From contig JAEDLI010000045.1 of the NCBI GenBank assembly GCA_016295375.1, positions 1 to 17,356 of the forward strand: a DNA stretch of 17,356 bases. Direction: 5' to 3'. The position numbers were made by a program, and so were the translations under genes. The DNA is from Fibrobacter sp. (GTDB lineage Bacteria; Fibrobacterota; Fibrobacteria; Fibrobacterales; Fibrobacteraceae). Shown piece after piece: positions 1-7,036 of the stretch. Every line of letters begins with the position of its first letter. Positions within the stretch are counted from its first letter, which is position 1. The notes beneath the pieces were generated by a model. The model searched no databases. It was not told the DNA's origin and saw only the letters and a program-made list of their open reading frames with translations.

Positions 1-274
1 TTCTTTTTTTCGCCACGCACCCCTGAAAACGGGTCGTGAACCGCCTGGACCCATGCCTGTCAACAGTTTGTCAACAAAAAGACGGGACGATTGTGTGTGG
101 CCCCGGCACAAGGCCGAGGAGGCAGGGGGAAGGACAAGGAGATCCCCGCCTGCGCGGGGATGACAAGGATGGATGCGGGGAGAACTCGCAAGGATTAACG
201 GTCACCAGGGTTTTCGTCTGCAGTAAAAGGTTATCCGCACAATCATCAACATTCTTCTTTTCTAAATTGCTTCC
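1..274. other. Gene-free leader upstream of the ygiQ-type gene
   Basis: No convincing gene is seen in these 274 bases; short open frames here lack a ribosome site and any recognisable protein pattern. The stretch holds a perfect 8-bp hairpin (listed separately) and two direct copies of TGTCAACA at 58-65 and 69-76, 11 bp apart, about one helical turn. Read on the minus strand these contain TTGACA, but no matching -10 box was found at the right distance. No clear promoter or Shine-Dalgarno sequence precedes the gene at 275; the bases just before it are pyrimidine-rich. Confidence 0.6.
142..161. repeat. Small palindromic element (REP-like hairpin)
   Basis: ATCCCCGC at 142-149 and GCGGGGAT at 154-161 form a perfect 8-bp stem around a 4-base loop (CTGC), followed by GACAAGG. 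Elements of this form, a GATCCCCGC...GCGGGGATGAC core, occur as dispersed intergenic repeats in many bacterial genomes (general knowledge). It has no T-tract on either side, so it is unlikely to be an intrinsic terminator. Whether it is repeated in this genome cannot be seen from one window. Confidence 0.5.
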
Positions 275-2302
275 ATGGCCCATTACGATCCACGATTTTT
301 ACCCATCTGCAAAGAAGACCTAGACGAACTGGGTTGGGATTACGTGGACGTAATTATCATCAGCGCCGACGCCTATGTGGATCACCCCTGCTTTGGCCAC
401 GCCGTAGTGGCAAGGCTTTTTGAACACGAGGGCCTGCGGGTGGCCATTCTCCCGCAACCCAACTGGCGCGACGACCTGCGGGATTTCAAGAAGTTGGGAC
501 GCCCGCGAATGTTCTTTGCCATCAGTAGCGGCATGGACAGCATGGTGAACCACTACACCGCAGCAAAACGCCTGCGCAGCGACGATGCCTTCACTCCAGG
601 CAACAAGGCGGGATTCCGTCCGGATTACGCCACGTACACATACACGAAGATTCTGAAAAAACTCTATCCCGATGTGCCCCTGATGATTGGCGGACTGGAA
701 TCAAGCCTGCGTAGGGTGACCCATTACGACTACTGGAGTGACAGGCTCAAGCCCAGCATTTTGTTCGACACCCAGGCTGATCTTCTGGTTTACGGCATGG
801 GTGAAAAGCCCCTGAAAGAAATGGTGCGACTCCTAAAAAAAGGCGTACCCTTCTCCAGCCTGACATCCATTCCCCAGACAGCCTACCTGGCACCCAAAGG
901 GAATGTTCCCAAGAACAAGAACTGGGAAGACTTGCGGCTAGCCAGCTACGAAGAATGCCTCGCTAGTAAGCGCACACAGATAGAAAACTGCCACAAGGTG
1001 GATATCGAATGCAACAAGTGGTTCCAACGCCGCATTTTGCAAGATGTGGCGGAACAGACCGTGGTGATTAATCCCGCCTTCCCGCCCATGGAATACGGCG
1101 AACTGGACGAAAGTTTCGAATATCCCTATGCCCGCGAGCCCCACCCCCGCTACAAGAAGCGCGGAAACATACCCGCCTTCGACATGATCAAGTTCAGCAT
1201 AAACACCCACCGTGGCTGTTTCGGCGGATGCAGTTTTTGTGCCATCAACGCCCACCAAGGAAAGTTCATTGCCAGCCGTAGCCGGGAAAGCATTTTGCGG
1301 GAAGTTGATTTGATAACGAAGATGGACGGATTCGCCGGCACCATCACCGACTTGGGCGGCCCAAGTGCCAACATGTACAACATGCGGGGCCGCGACCAGA
1401 GCCGTTGCCAAAAGTGTGCACGGCCCAGTTGCCTCACGCCCAAGATTTGCGACAACATGGACACCCGCCACAAGGAAATTCTGGAGCTCTACCGCGAAGT
1501 GCGCAACCACCCGAAGGTAAAGCACCTGTTTATCGGGAGCGGCGTCCGTTACGACATGCTGCTGCAAGAAACCAATGACGCTGAACTGCGCAAGGACCAC
1601 GAGGAATACGCACGGGAACTCATCGACTACCACGTAAGTGGACGCCTGAAGGTGGCGCCGGAACACACCAGTGACGAAGTCCTGAAACTCATGCGCAAGC
1701 CCAGCTTTACGCTGTTCCACAAGTTCAAGGAATTCTTCGACGACGAATGCAAGCGCATCGGCAAAAAACAGCAGATTATCCCCTACTTTATCAGTAGCCA
1801 TCCGGGCTGTACCGAAGCCGACATGGCGGAGCTGGCCCTGGAGACAAAGCAGTTGGGGTTCCAGCTGGAACAGGTTCAGGACTTCACGCCTACGCCGATG
1901 ACGATTGCAACGGAAATGTTCTACTCCGAAATGACTCCCGACGGAAAGCCCCTTTACGTGGCGAAGACGCCCGAGCAAAAGAAAAGCCAGAGGCAATTCT
2001 TCTTCTGGTACATTCCGGAGAACCGCCCGCAGATCCGCGCCACCCTGGAGCGCCTCAAGTTGGGCAAGATCGGGCGGCTGCTTTTAAGCCGCAGCGCAAA
2101 GGCCGAAGGCAAGGAATTTTTCCCCAGCAAGGAACGGGAAACCAACGCCGAATACCGGGAGCGGGAACAGCAAAAGCGGGAGCAGCGCTCCGGCACCATC
2201 GTTCCAAAGAAGGTTGGCGAAAAAGGCCGTTGGGAAAATTCCGCCCGCAAGGAGCGCCGTGCCGCACAGTTCGGGAATAAAAAGAGGCCGCACCACCATT
2301 AA
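275..2302 (+). CDS. ygiQ: YgiQ family radical SAM protein
   Basis: This 675-aa protein is a cytosolic radical SAM enzyme of the YgiQ family, whose substrate is not established. The N-terminal third has the family opening (GWDYVDVIIISADAYVDHP near residues 20-38). The radical SAM cluster motif is RGCFGGCSFC, with C315, C319 and C322 expected to bind the 4Fe-4S cluster that cleaves S-adenosylmethionine. A second conserved cysteine group, C378, C381, C386 and C392, follows in the pattern usual for this family. The C-terminal part (about 500-600) matches the family-specific extension, and the last 70 residues are highly charged. Length is within the family range. The ATG at 275 was chosen because the family N-terminus begins right after it, although no Shine-Dalgarno sequence is visible. 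The gene converges on prmA: the two stop codons overlap in TTAA. Confidence 0.93.
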   Translation: MAHYDPRFLPICKEDLDELGWDYVDVIIISADAYVDHPCFGHAVVARLFEHEGLRVAILPQPNWRDDLRDFKKLGRPRMFFAISSGMDSMVNHYTAAKRLRSDDAFTPGNKAGFRPDYATYTYTKILKKLYPDVPLMIGGLESSLRRVTHYDYWSDRLKPSILFDTQADLLVYGMGEKPLKEMVRLLKKGVPFSSLTSIPQTAYLAPKGNVPKNKNWEDLRLASYEECLASKRTQIENCHKVDIECNKWFQRRILQDVAEQTVVINPAFPPMEYGELDESFEYPYAREPHPRYKKRGNIPAFDMIKFSINTHRGCFGGCSFCAINAHQGKFIASRSRESILREVDLITKMDGFAGTITDLGGPSANMYNMRGRDQSRCQKCARPSCLTPKICDNMDTRHKEILELYREVRNHPKVKHLFIGSGVRYDMLLQETNDAELRKDHEEYARELIDYHVSGRLKVAPEHTSDEVLKLMRKPSFTLFHKFKEFFDDECKRIGKKQQIIPYFISSHPGCTEADMAELALETKQLGFQLEQVQDFTPTPMTIATEMFYSEMTPDGKPLYVAKTPEQKKSQRQFFFWYIPENRPQIRATLERLKLGKIGRLLLSRSAKAEGKEFFPSKERETNAEYREREQQKREQRSGTIVPKKVGEKGRWENSARKERRAAQFGNKKRPHHH

Positions 2303-3141
2303 GAGTGGGTAAGCACGCTCCACCATTCTGTACTGATTCGTTCCTGCTTTACCTTGAAGTCAGCCTCTTCGAACCACTTGAGGATGTAATCCTTTTCGGT
2401 CAGAAGCTGGCCGCTGATAATCAGTTCACCGCCGGGGGCAAGCAGGTCTTCAATGTCGTCACGGAGCGGCCAGAGTTCACTGCGAATCATGTTGCAGAGG
2501 ATGACATCGAACTTCGTTCCATCCTTGAAGGCATCCAAGAACCCGAGCACACAATCGCTCTTGCCAAAGCCGTTCCGTTCAAAGTTTTCGGCAATGCAGG
2601 GAATGGTCAGTGGGTCGATTTCGGTACCCACCGCAAGTTTCGCCCCAAGACGCCGGGCAAACATAGCCAAAATTCCCGTACCCGTACCGATATCCAAAAC
2701 CGTCTTCCCCTTGAAATCTACCGATTCCATAAGAGCGGCGCAACTGCTGGTGGTATCGTGTTCCCCTGTACCGAAGGCCGTCTTCGCTTCCAGCTCCAGC
2801 ACAACGGCCTCAGGGTCTTCGGGCGTAAATTCCACCCAAGGCGGGCGCACCCACAAATGGGGGCTTACTGAAACGGGTTGCGCCCGGTCCCGCCACCACT
2901 TGTCCCAATCCTTGGCAGGCTCCTCGCTGAGCGTCCAGTTGTACTGCGGAAACTCCCCTACAATGCGGTCCCGCTCGGCCTTGTCGCCGGTGTAGAAACA
3001 AAAGTCCGTACGGCCATCGGCCTTCGGGTCCAGCTCTTCGAGGGTCGCCACTCCGGCTTCAAACAGCAGGTAGCTCGCCAGTTCAAAATCTTCTACGGCG
3101 CAGTAACCTTCGGCCTTGTACCAAGTATCTACTTTCTGCAT
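2299..3141 (-). CDS. prmA: Ribosomal protein L11 methyltransferase (PrmA)
   Basis: PrmA transfers methyl groups from S-adenosylmethionine to amino groups of ribosomal protein L11 in the cytosol. The 280-aa product has the usual family length and two-part layout: an N-terminal substrate-binding portion (about 1-100) and a class I methyltransferase domain. The PrmA hallmark FGTGEHDTT lies at 123-131, motif I (VLDIGTGTGI) at 148-157, the acidic motif II region near E174, and LCNMI at 215-219 takes the place of the usual ANIL. The start ATG lies 4 bp after the stop of the upstream M6 protease gene on the same strand, so it may be translated by readthrough or reinitiation from that mRNA; GGTAAG just upstream is only a weak ribosome site. 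Its stop codon shares bases with the convergent ygiQ stop. Confidence 0.93.
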   Translation of the reverse strand: MQKVDTWYKAEGYCAVEDFELASYLLFEAGVATLEELDPKADGRTDFCFYTGDKAERDRIVGEFPQYNWTLSEEPAKDWDKWWRDRAQPVSVSPHLWVRPPWVEFTPEDPEAVVLELEAKTAFGTGEHDTTSSCAALMESVDFKGKTVLDIGTGTGILAMFARRLGAKLAVGTEIDPLTIPCIAENFERNGFGKSDCVLGFLDAFKDGTKFDVILCNMIRSELWPLRDDIEDLLAPGGELIISGQLLTEKDYILKWFEEADFKVKQERISTEWWSVLTHS

Positions 3142-3145
3142 AATC

Positions 3146-5146
3146 TTACCGTATTTGTCTCGTGGTCAACAACATTCCGTTCTGTTCCACCAATATAACA
3201 AAGGATTGCTTTCCTAAAGTCGCTGGCAACGCAGCCTTGACAAAATTGCCTTCAAAAAACTTATCATAAACTAGATTTCCATTCAAACTAAACAAGCGCA
3301 CTCTATTTTTTCCTGCTTTAGGTAACTGTACCAGCACAACATTGTTGCGATGATCTAACGAAACATCGCAAGCCGTATGTCCCCTTCTTGCATATTGCAC
3401 AAAGCGTTCGCTAGAACTAGATGGAGTCATACTCGAGGAGGGCGCATCTTCACTTGAACTAGACTGCATCATACTCGAAGAAGATTCCCCTTCACTAGAA
3501 CTGGATTCTTCGCTTGAACTGGAAATTTCCATTTCTACATTAAACAAGGCATAAGTTTTATCTTCTGATTCAGAAATACCGTAAATGTGCACTTCGGCCC
3601 TTGCCCCAGACCAAAATCTAAAATCGCTAAATTCCGTCACGACCTTTGTCCCCGGAAAAACATCGTAGGACCTAGCGTATTTATCGATTTCAGGACTAGC
3701 TTCTTCGATATCCACGTACATATGGTCGCCATTATTGTTGATGGTCTTTTCTTTCCAGACAGATGCAACATAGTCAATATGCCATATCAACATTCCCGAA
3801 TTGGGTTGCCCTACGTCCCAGTCCTTTTGCGTCCTGTATTCTAGCAGAAACATTTCATCGGGGTTATTCGGGTTAGTAATGCTATAGGCGTTGTTACCGT
3901 CGATTTTGTCAAGCTTTACTTGGCCTACGGCATAGAGTTCCGTAGGGTTCATCCACCCCAGGGACATCCGCTCGAAGGCAGAATAAAAAGGCGGTGCGCA
4001 GTTTTGTGTTCCGTATGAATTGTAAGGACAGTTGTAATTGCCGTTGTCCATCACATCCCACTTTTTAGGCGTCTTGCGGGGATTGTTTCCCTTTAAGTCA
4101 TACATGTCAGGCAACCCGAGAACATGGCTGAACTCGTGAACGAAGGTTCCTATTCCACCCAAGATGGCCGTGGAATTGTCCTTTTTGTAGGCGTATCCGT
4201 CAATTTCGTTGGAACAGGCGTAGCGGTTGGCGTAAATGTCGTTCCCCATATTCTTTCCAGATCGTTTGTTCACAGAATTGCCGATGTACCAGGCGTGGGG
4301 CCAGATAGCGCCCACTACGCCGGAGTTGTTGGCACCCACTCCTGCATAGAACATATAGGTAAAATCGATTTCGCCATCGCCATCGTTGTCGTATTTGGAA
4401 TAGTCAATGCTCTCCTTTTTTTTCAAGGAATCTAGCGCCTCTATTAGTGCGGAGCGTGCCCCCTCGTAGTTTCTGCCGTCGTTACCGCTGGATGTCGTTC
4501 CGTAGTCGTTTCTATTCCGAGAAATGGTCACGGGCCCATAGACGTCGAAGGTGGGGCGGAAAAGACCCATGGAATTCTTGACGAAATAATTGCGAATACT
4601 TCCGAGGTTGTAATATTCGTTGTAGCCTTCCTTGTTCATGTAGTCCGTAAATTGGGACTTGGGGTCGGCACTCTTGAACCTGACATCTTGGAATTCCACA
4701 AGAATTACTATGCCGCGAACATCGCCCTGCGTAATCTCGGGATTATAGCTAGGCATGCGCATCACTTCGCGGTAGGCAAAATCCGGCACCCGGTAATCCA
4801 TAGGTTCCATAGGGGGATTTTTTTCGAGCAGCAGGTCGTAGATGCGGGATTGGTCGAGACTAGTCAGAAATTCCACATCGGAATCGCTGCGGTCATTTGA
4901 ATTGCGGGCGTATATTCCAGAAGGTTCGCCTTCGTTGTTGATGTAGGTGTAATACCCGAGAAGGTCTTCTTTCAAAAAATAACCGTCTTCTGTCTGCAAC
5001 ACATGGAATTTTTCGTCGCCAACAAAGCGGGCTTCCAGCACGCTGCCGTCGGGCTGTTTCAGGGGGAATGTTCCCTCGTCTGCCGGGACAGCCAAGCAGT
5101 AGCTCGCCATCAGCAGCATAAGCATTGTTGTCGAAAAAATTCTCAC
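3146..5146 (-). CDS. Secreted M6 family metalloprotease with Ser-rich linker
   Basis: A secreted zinc metallopeptidase of the M6 (immune inhibitor A-like) family. Counting from GTG at 5146 (666 aa), residues 1-19 form a signal peptide (basic R2, hydrophobic core, SYCLA end). The zinc motif HEFSHVLGLPD runs from H337 to D347, with H337 and H341 as ligands and E338 catalytic. A calcium-type loop DNDGDGEID lies at 253-261, and the GMLIWHID signature typical of M6 proteins near 451-458. A serine-rich linker of SSSSE-type blocks (about 542-579, bases 3410-3523) leads to an ~85-residue C-terminal domain (VRLFSLNGNLV ... FVILVEQNG) that resembles beta-sandwich sorting domains of the type IX secretion kind; that resemblance is an inference. 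GTG at 5146 is preferred over GTG at 5152 because the Shine-Dalgarno AAGGAG overlaps the latter. The gene is divergent from fic and lies 4 bp before prmA. Confidence 0.88.
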   Translation of the reverse strand: MRIFSTTMLMLLMASYCLAVPADEGTFPLKQPDGSVLEARFVGDEKFHVLQTEDGYFLKEDLLGYYTYINNEGEPSGIYARNSNDRSDSDVEFLTSLDQSRIYDLLLEKNPPMEPMDYRVPDFAYREVMRMPSYNPEITQGDVRGIVILVEFQDVRFKSADPKSQFTDYMNKEGYNEYYNLGSIRNYFVKNSMGLFRPTFDVYGPVTISRNRNDYGTTSSGNDGRNYEGARSALIEALDSLKKKESIDYSKYDNDGDGEIDFTYMFYAGVGANNSGVVGAIWPHAWYIGNSVNKRSGKNMGNDIYANRYACSNEIDGYAYKKDNSTAILGGIGTFVHEFSHVLGLPDMYDLKGNNPRKTPKKWDVMDNGNYNCPYNSYGTQNCAPPFYSAFERMSLGWMNPTELYAVGQVKLDKIDGNNAYSITNPNNPDEMFLLEYRTQKDWDVGQPNSGMLIWHIDYVASVWKEKTINNNGDHMYVDIEEASPEIDKYARSYDVFPGTKVVTEFSDFRFWSGARAEVHIYGISESEDKTYALFNVEMEISSSSEESSSSEGESSSSMMQSSSSEDAPSSSMTPSSSSERFVQYARRGHTACDVSLDHRNNVVLVQLPKAGKNRVRLFSLNGNLVYDKFFEGNFVKAALPATLGKQSFVILVEQNGMLLTTRQIR

Positions 5147-5151
5147 AATCA

Positions 5152-5157
5152 CTCCTT
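5152..5157 (-). promoter_or_regulatory. Shine-Dalgarno site deciding the M6 protease start
   Basis: On the minus strand AAGGAG (5157 to 5152) is followed by 5 bases and then GTG at 5146. An in-frame GTG at 5152 shares its first base with this site and so could not be served by it. This places the translation start at 5146. Confidence 0.75.
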
Positions 5158-5173
5158 AGACCTAAAATAATAA

Positions 5174-5181
5174 AGTATATT
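5174..5181. promoter_or_regulatory. Overlapping divergent -10 elements between protease and fic
   Basis: The 8 bases AGTATATT read TATATT on the plus strand (5176-5181, toward fic) and TATACT on the minus strand (5179-5174, toward the protease). Both are good -10 hexamers and they share four bases, so the two promoters would compete. Neither has a convincing -35 box at 17 bp. For fic the transcript start would fall only a few bases before ATG 5192, giving a near-leaderless mRNA. This is a prediction from base pattern only. Confidence 0.4.
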
Positions 5182-5191
5182 ACGGATAGGT

Positions 5192-6226
5192 ATGCTCTAT
5201 ATCCATCAATATCCCGATTGGACGCACTTTCGGTTCGATTCCCGGAAGGTCCTGAACGCTCTTGGCGAAACCCGCTTGCAAGAGGGCAAGCTTATTGGAG
5301 CCATGGAGACCTGCGGGTTCCAGGATTTGGAGCAGGAACTGTTGATTCAGGATATTTGCTCCAACTCCGCCATTGACGGGATCCGTCTGGACAAGGCTTT
5401 TGTGGAGCAGCAGGTGGCTCTTGTGCAGGGGGGCTCTGCCCAGTCGGCAGACCCTGCGGTACGCATTTACCTCGCCGCCATCACCAAGGCGTTCAATCCG
5501 TTGACTCAGGAACGCCTGTTTGCATGGCATGCCGCTATGGGGCAGAACAAGGTGGCCAGTTTTCGTGCTGCACCCAGTGCGGTCCAATACCGCCAGGGTG
5601 AGCTTCAGCTGGATTTCGAAGGGCCGAATCCGGAACGTCTGGAGCAAGAGGTGGAGCGTTACATCCAGTGGATGGAAAGTTCCAGCATGGATGGAGTTAT
5701 CAAGGCGGCGGTGGCCCATTTCTGGTTTGCAACCCTTAGGCCTTTCGCCGATGCCAACGGCCGCCTGGCAAGGCTCCTCACCATCGTGGCCCTTGCCCGC
5801 AGCGAGCAGACCACTCGCTGCCAGTTTTCCCTGAACCAGGCTTTTCTGGAGCGTCGCGAAGAATATTTCAAGATTCTCAATGCCACCCAGCGCGGTAACG
5901 GCGACTTGACGGAATGGATTCTCTGGTTTATCGAAACTTTGCAGACGGCCATGGCGAGCACTCGGGAGCGCATTCTCAAGGAACAGCGCAAGACGGCCTT
6001 TTACAACCGCCATGCCGGGGAGGCTTTCGACGAAAAGGACCAGAAGTTGTTTACCGCCCTGTTTGCAGGAACGCTTCCCGCAAGTTTTACCGCCAAGGAA
6101 CTGGCGGCAATTATCGACCAGAGTCACGACACGGCCCTCCGCACTATCCAGAAACTCATCGCCAAGGGCATTTTGAAATCCGACGAGAAGGGCGGTCGCA
6201 GCCAGCGGTATTCTATTAGGGGATAG
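5192..6226 (+). CDS. Fic family protein, DUF4172 type, degenerate active site
   Basis: Fic proteins usually transfer AMP or another nucleotide part to a target hydroxyl. This 344-aa protein has the three-part layout of the DUF4172-Fic family: an N-terminal DUF4172 segment (YIHQYPDWTHFRFD from residue 3), a Fic core, and a C-terminal winged-helix segment (about 280-342, ending GGRSQRYSI). The Fic core reads LRPFADANGRLAR at 182-194, where active members have HPFxDGNGR: the catalytic His is Arg (R183, codon AGG 5738-5740) and the first Gly is Ala (A188). The N-terminal inhibitory motif, normally SxxxEG, reads NSAIDG at 58-63, with Asp62 for the inhibitory Glu. The frame is intact, so the gene is not obviously decaying. 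It may be a pseudoenzyme or DNA-binding regulator, possibly of the divergent protease or itself (inference). A weak GGATAGG precedes ATG 5192, and the stop lies inside a tandem repeat. Confidence 0.85.
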   Translation: MLYIHQYPDWTHFRFDSRKVLNALGETRLQEGKLIGAMETCGFQDLEQELLIQDICSNSAIDGIRLDKAFVEQQVALVQGGSAQSADPAVRIYLAAITKAFNPLTQERLFAWHAAMGQNKVASFRAAPSAVQYRQGELQLDFEGPNPERLEQEVERYIQWMESSSMDGVIKAAVAHFWFATLRPFADANGRLARLLTIVALARSEQTTRCQFSLNQAFLERREEYFKILNATQRGNGDLTEWILWFIETLQTAMASTRERILKEQRKTAFYNRHAGEAFDEKDQKLFTALFAGTLPASFTAKELAAIIDQSHDTALRTIQKLIAKGILKSDEKGGRSQRYSIRG

Positions 6227-6254
6227 GGGATAGGATCTAGGGGTTAGGGGATAG
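6217..6254 (+). repeat. 7-bp G-rich tandem repeat (TAGGGGA)n at the fic 3' end
   Basis: Five 7-bp units in exact register: TAGGGGA, TAGGGGA, TAGGATC, TAGGGGT, TAGGGGA, then a partial TAG. The fic stop codon is the TAG that opens the second unit. Because 7 is not a multiple of 3 and every unit starts with TAG, the array closes all three forward frames. Four GGGG runs (6219-6222, 6226-6229, 6240-6243, 6247-6250) could form a G-quadruplex in the non-template strand or mRNA. Confidence 0.8.
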
Positions 6255-6257
6255 AAC

Positions 6258-6283
6258 AAAAAAGGCCCGCTTTCGCGGGCCTT
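6258..6283 (-). terminator. Intrinsic terminator of the 212-aa gene
   Basis: AAGGCCCGC (6262-6270) pairs with GCGGGCCTT (6275-6283) around a TTTC loop, 9 bp in all. On the minus strand the stem is followed by six T (6263 to 6258), which fits termination of the gene ending at 6307, 23 bp upstream. On the plus strand there is no T-tract (TTGACA follows), so it would stop fic transcripts less well. Confidence 0.85.
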
Positions 6284-6306
6284 GACAATCTAAAAGAAAA
6301 GCTTGA

Positions 6307-6945
6307 TTACCCTTCTTCCAGGGCTTCCTTGAATTCGTCCACCGTGGCGATGTATTCGTCGATCATGTCGGGCTTGGAATCCAGATGGGCAAGAATTTTA
6401 TCCAAGTGTTCCTTGTTGAACGCTGCCTTCAGCTGGCGGCTGGCGTGACCCTTGTAGCCCCATTCCTTGAGGATTTCGTCGGTGACCACGAAGGAATCGT
6501 CCATAGACACGAAACGCATGGGGCCATAGACTGCCCAGTTGTGTTCCATCTGCATGCATTCCGGTTCCTGCATGTCGGGGTTGGCCATGTAGCGCTGGAT
6601 ATGGCGGGTGCGAACATCCTTGATCTTGTCAATACGCATATAACCCATGATCAGGTACTTGTTGCGCATTTCGGAATCGCTGAGGCCTTCGTAGCGGGTG
6701 CCGAACAGAATGTAGCGACTCTTGGCACGGACGATGGCGTTGATGTTTTTCACGTTGCAGCAGCTCATGAGACCGTAGGTGCTGGTCTCGTAGTTGGGTT
6801 CATAGAAGAATCCCTTGCCGTTTTCGTTCAGCTGGTCGCGGACGGGCATTTCGGACTGGTGACTGGTCTCCACATAGAGCAGGCTGCCGGCGGCGTTGCC
6901 ACGGTAGTCTTGCCAACCTTCAAGATTGATTTGTGTCTTAGGCAT
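6307..6945 (-). CDS. Hypothetical protein, 212 aa
   Basis: I do not recognise this protein. It is soluble-looking, without signal peptide or membrane segment, and acidic at the C-terminus. The middle (about 57-110) alternates predicted strands, LMSCCN, RYILFGTRYEG and KYLIMGYMRIDKI, a layout faintly like PUA/ASCH or nucleotide-modification-associated beta-barrel domains; this is a weak impression, not an identification. A central segment rich in Met, Glu and His (about 118-136) and a helical, charged C-terminal third (about 155-210) follow. The start is supported by AGGGG 7 bases before ATG 6945. The gene has its own terminator (6258-6283) and a 91-bp spacer from murI, so it is probably a single transcription unit. 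Coding character looks normal, with codon use like its neighbours. Confidence 0.8.
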   Translation of the reverse strand: MPKTQINLEGWQDYRGNAAGSLLYVETSHQSEMPVRDQLNENGKGFFYEPNYETSTYGLMSCCNVKNINAIVRAKSRYILFGTRYEGLSDSEMRNKYLIMGYMRIDKIKDVRTRHIQRYMANPDMQEPECMQMEHNWAVYGPMRFVSMDDSFVVTDEILKEWGYKGHASRQLKAAFNKEHLDKILAHLDSKPDMIDEYIATVDEFKEALEEG

Positions 6946-7036
6946 TATTCAACCCCTAAAAAAGTGATACATAATAAAAAAACCAGCGGACCTAAAAAGG
7001 TTCGTTATTTACGTTGCCAAAATACAAAAATCAGTG
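6946..7036. other. AT-rich spacer between murI and the 212-aa gene
   Basis: This 91-bp spacer must hold the end of the murI operon and the promoter of the 212-aa gene, both on the minus strand. A weak 6-bp hairpin with one G-T pair (GGACCT at 6987-6992, AGGTTC at 6997-7002) is followed on the minus strand, after a short gap, by a run of seven T and could be a poor terminator. TATTAT in the T-rich part is a possible -10 box without a good -35. Confidence 0.35.

Noticed and set aside
231..239. TTATCCGCA resembles a DnaA box near TGTCAACA repeats, suggesting an origin.
   Set aside because: Only one imperfect box, no cluster, no AT-rich unwinding region and no dnaA/dnaN neighbour.
938..1996. Long open frame on the minus strand inside the ygiQ gene.
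   Set aside because: It is a shadow of the clear radical SAM gene, has no recognisable domain and no ribosome site.
5192..6226. Fic gene as a toxin of a toxin-antitoxin pair.
   Set aside because: No small antitoxin gene adjoins it, the inhibitory motif is within the same protein, and the catalytic His is missing.
6217..6254. CRISPR-like or transposon-end repeats.
   Set aside because: Units are 7 bp without spacers, and no cas or transposase gene is near.
5180..6259. Minus-strand open frame of about 359 codons opposite fic.
   Set aside because: The plus strand encodes a recognisable Fic protein throughout; the antisense frame has no family pattern and starts in the tandem repeat.
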